Shown: piece after piece, positions 5,736 to 7,210 of the stretch
Layout of the letters: each line of letters opens with the position of its first letter
Numbering within the stretch: position 1 is the first letter of the stretch
Source: an uncultured Ruminococcus sp.
Lineage (GTDB): Bacteria; Bacillota; Clostridia; Oscillospirales; CAG-272
Assembly: GCA_902783755.1 (NCBI GenBank)
Contig: CACZSC010000265.1
Coordinates: 1-7,210 of the forward strand
Length of the DNA: 7,210 nt
Reading direction: 5' to 3'
Program-made: the position numbers and the translations under genes
Notes under the pieces: generated by a model
Database searches by the model: none
What the model saw: only the letters and a program-made list of their open reading frames with translations
What the model was told of the DNA's origin: nothing

Positions 5736-6281
5736 ATGGCGATATACGACTTCAGCATCAGAAAAAGAGACGGATCCGAGGTCTCGATGAACGAATACAG
5801 GGGAAAGGTCCTCCTGATAGTGAATACGGCTACCGGGTGCGGGTTCACGCCCCAGTACAGGGAACTGCAGGAGATATATGAAAAATACGCGGACAGGGGT
5901 CTCGAGATCCTTGATTTCCCGTGCAACCAGTTTGCCAACCAGGCTCCGGGGAATGATGAGGAGATACATACTTTCTGTACAGGACGGTTCGGAATTACTT
6001 TTCCGCAGTTCGCAAAGATCGATGTGAACGGGGAAGACGCGTCCCCGCTGTACAAATGGCTGACCGCCAACTCAAGATTCGACGGCTTCGGGAAGGGGAT
6101 AAAGGCGAAAATGCTGAATCTTGCCGTAAAAGCGAACGAAAAGGGGAACGGTGAGGAGAATGCAATCAAATGGAACTTCACTAAATTCCTCATTGACAGG
6201 GAAGGCAGAATACTCGGCCGGTTCGAGCCCACGACAGATATGAAGACAGTTGAGGAAAAAGTCAAGGAGGCAATAGGATGA
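5736..6281 (+). CDS. Glutathione-peroxidase-family thiol peroxidase
   Basis: A 181-aa cytoplasmic peroxidase of the GPx fold that reduces hydrogen peroxide and organic hydroperoxides. The peroxidatic cysteine is C35 in NTATGCGFTPQY. The other catalytic-tetrad residues are Q69 (NQFANQ), W146 and N147 (KWNFTKF). C81 sits where thioredoxin-dependent GPx enzymes carry their resolving cysteine, so reduction by thioredoxin rather than glutathione is likely; C63 in FPCNQF is an extra family-typical cysteine. Compared with the usual length near 160 it has about 20 extra residues, lysine- and glycine-rich, at about 113-142 just before the KWNF motif; similar loops occur in other Firmicutes members. 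Cys, not selenocysteine, is encoded. It is the first gene of the operon, behind a consensus promoter and candidate OhrR operator, and its stop overlaps the next start (ATGA). Confidence 0.93.
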   Translation: MAIYDFSIRKRDGSEVSMNEYRGKVLLIVNTATGCGFTPQYRELQEIYEKYADRGLEILDFPCNQFANQAPGNDEEIHTFCTGRFGITFPQFAKIDVNGEDASPLYKWLTANSRFDGFGKGIKAKMLNLAVKANEKGNGEENAIKWNFTKFLIDREGRILGRFEPTTDMKTVEEKVKEAIG

Positions 6282-6544
6282 GATACGAGTACACGACGTT
6301 CGGTACATGTTCAAGAAAGATATTCTTCGACATCGACGGTGACAGGATCTCGAACGTTTCGTTTGAGGGAGGGTGCAACGGCAACCTCAAGGCCGTGTCG
6401 AAGCTTGTGGACGGCATGACTGTGGAGCAGATAGAGGCATACCTTAAGGGCAACACCTGCGGACCCCGTCCCACATCCTGCGCGGACCAGCTTGCCCGTG
6501 CGGTAAGGGAAGCGTATGACAAGACGTCAGGAAAGGCTGAATGA
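6278..6544 (+). CDS. TSCPD-domain small protein (TIGR03905-like)
   Basis: An 88-aa protein of the stand-alone TSCPD family; the same domain also occurs at the C-terminus of some B12-dependent ribonucleotide reductases. The recognisable blocks are GTCSRKIFFDI (9-19), FEGGCNGNLKAVSKLVDGM (29-47) and CGPRPTSCADQLARAV (61-76). Four cysteines, C11, C33, C61 and C68, are placed as a possible metal or redox centre. The namesake motif is TSCAD here, with Ala for the usual Pro. The biochemical role of stand-alone members is unknown to me. AAGGAGG at 6264-6270 lies 7 nt before the ATG. It overlaps gpx by 4 bases and ohrR by 4 bases, so it is made together with a peroxidase and a peroxide sensor, which suggests a thiol, metal or repair role under oxidative stress. 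Confidence 0.87.
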   Translation: MRYEYTTFGTCSRKIFFDIDGDRISNVSFEGGCNGNLKAVSKLVDGMTVEQIEAYLKGNTCGPRPTSCADQLARAVREAYDKTSGKAE

Positions 6545-6972
6545 TGGACAGGTACGACGCTCTCAAACTTGAAAACCAGCTATGCTTCCCGCTCTACGCT
6601 GCCTCAAGAGAGATCATAAAGCAATACCGTCCCTTCCTTGACGAGATTGGAATCACATATACCCAGTACGTCGTAATGATGGTGCTGTGGGAGAACCGCT
6701 GCATAAGCGTAAAGGCACTGGGCGAAAAGCTGTATCTGGACAGCGGTACCCTGACCCCAGTCCTCAAGAGCCTTGCTGACAAGGGATATATCACAAGAAA
6801 ACGCTGCCAGAAGGATGAAAGAGTACTCATAGTATCTCTGACCGAAGAGGGAAAACTGCTCAGGGAAAAGGCGGTCGAGATACCGCCTCAGATGGCCGCA
6901 TGCGTAAATGTTTCAAAAGCAGAAGCCGAAGCGCTTCACAGACTGCTGTATAAGATTCTTGAAAGGAAATAG
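6541..6972 (+). CDS. ohrR: OhrR-type MarR-family organic peroxide sensor/repressor
   Basis: A 143-aa winged-helix dimeric repressor that senses organic hydroperoxides. It is very close to B. subtilis OhrR over KLENQLCFPLYAASREIIKQY and LYLDSGTLTPVLKSL. The sensing cysteine C15 is at exactly the B. subtilis position, and the tyrosines known to contact it, Y29 and Y40, are also present, with Y19. The wing follows recognition helix LDSGTLTPVLKSL (66-78) and holds KRCQKDER (87-94). Three further cysteines, C54, C89 and C121, are unusual for the one-Cys B. subtilis type. It overlaps the TSCPD gene by ATGA; a second ATG at 6544 is better spaced (7 nt) from an AGG and would shorten it by one residue. 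It is last in the peroxide operon and would repress its own promoter through the dyad at 5703-5722. No ohr gene is in the window. Confidence 0.93.
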   Translation: MMDRYDALKLENQLCFPLYAASREIIKQYRPFLDEIGITYTQYVVMMVLWENRCISVKALGEKLYLDSGTLTPVLKSLADKGYITRKRCQKDERVLIVSLTEEGKLLREKAVEIPPQMAACVNVSKAEAEALHRLLYKILERK

Positions 6973-6977
6973 GGAAA

Positions 6978-7210
6978 ATGGTCAAGTATACACCTCCGAT
7001 GGGATGGAACTCATGGAACACCTTCGGGTGGGACATAAACGAAGAGATAGTGATGAGCACAGCCGACACTATGGTCAAAGAAGGCCTTCTGGATGCGGGA
7101 TATGAGTATCTCGTCATCGATGACTGCTGGGCTGAGGATGAAAGAGACCGCGACGGAAGACTGGTTCCCAACAAGGAAAAATTCCCCCACGGCATGAAAT
7201 ACGTGGCGGA
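6978..7210 (+). CDS. GH27-family alpha-galactosidase (5' part, runs off window)
   Basis: An ATG at 6978 opens a frame that stays open to the window end (77 codons). It reads PPMGWNSWNTFG at residues 6-17, then GLLDAGYEYLVIDDCW and, near the end, RDRDGRL and FPHGMKY. This is the hallmark N-terminus of glycoside hydrolase family 27 (alpha-galactosidase/melibiase), the start of its (beta/alpha)8 barrel. The catalytic Asp residues lie further on and are not in view, so activity cannot be confirmed. There is no signal peptide, so the enzyme is probably intracellular and acts on imported galactosides. AGGG at 6971-6974 is only 3 nt before the ATG, and an AGGA at 6964-6967 is further off, so the ribosome binding site is ordinary to weak. 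It begins 5 nt after the ohrR stop with no terminator or promoter between. Confidence 0.9.
   Translation, partial: MVKYTPPMGWNSWNTFGWDINEEIVMSTADTMVKEGLLDAGYEYLVIDDCWAEDERDRDGRLVPNKEKFPHGMKYVA

Noticed and set aside
5714..6265. A 183-codon open frame on the - strand
   Set aside because: It is antisense to gpx, which has all catalytic residues plus a consensus promoter and ribosome binding site.
1..7210. CRISPR arrays, insertion sequences, phage or integration sites
   Set aside because: No regularly spaced repeats, transposase or integrase motifs, or tRNA-end duplications were seen. The tRNA cluster shows no repeated 3' segment suggestive of an attachment site.

Overview
The window looks like a piece of a Bacillota (clostridial-type) chromosome of roughly balanced GC. 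The signs are strong AGGAGG-type ribosome binding sites, near-consensus TTGACA/TATAAT promoters, tRNA genes without an encoded CCA end, and protein families common in anaerobic Firmicutes: a stand-alone TSCPD protein, a GNAT_C-type protein and an OhrR very close to that of Bacillus subtilis. The species cannot be named from the sequence alone.

Left end (1-372): three tRNA genes on the + strand, Asn(GTT), Lys(CTT) and Ala(GGC), end in a strong intrinsic terminator. The spacers on either side of tRNA-Lys are complementary and could form a 12-bp stem around it. A second terminator, facing left, closes a truncated response-regulator gene (373-609, - strand) that keeps only the first part of a receiver domain.

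Middle (703-5521, all - strand): a tightly packed four-gene set runs leftward. Its order of translation is a GNAT_C acyltransferase-like protein, a glycerate-dehydrogenase-like 2-hydroxyacid dehydrogenase, an HD-domain hydrolase and an APH/choline-kinase-like phosphotransferase. Junctions are a 4-base overlap, a stop codon embedded in the next Shine-Dalgarno, and a 1-base gap, so the four are almost certainly translated together. Their joint pathway is not recognised. Upstream of them is a CNNM/CBS/CorC_HlyC membrane protein whose stop codon lies inside its own terminator hairpin.

Right end (5522-7210): a divergent promoter region separates the CorC gene from a rightward operon. That operon is a glutathione-peroxidase-family thiol peroxidase, a small TSCPD protein with four cysteines, and an OhrR organic-peroxide sensor. 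The two internal junctions are ATGA overlaps. A perfect 9-bp inverted repeat sits on the predicted transcription start of the operon and is the obvious candidate OhrR operator. The simplest reading is an autoregulated peroxide-defence operon in which Gpx takes the place usually held by Ohr. Five bases after ohrR, with no room for a promoter, a GH27 alpha-galactosidase gene begins and runs off the window end.

The most promising material for something undescribed is the OhrR-Gpx-TSCPD operon (a possible new role for the TSCPD protein) and the four-gene set of unknown pathway.
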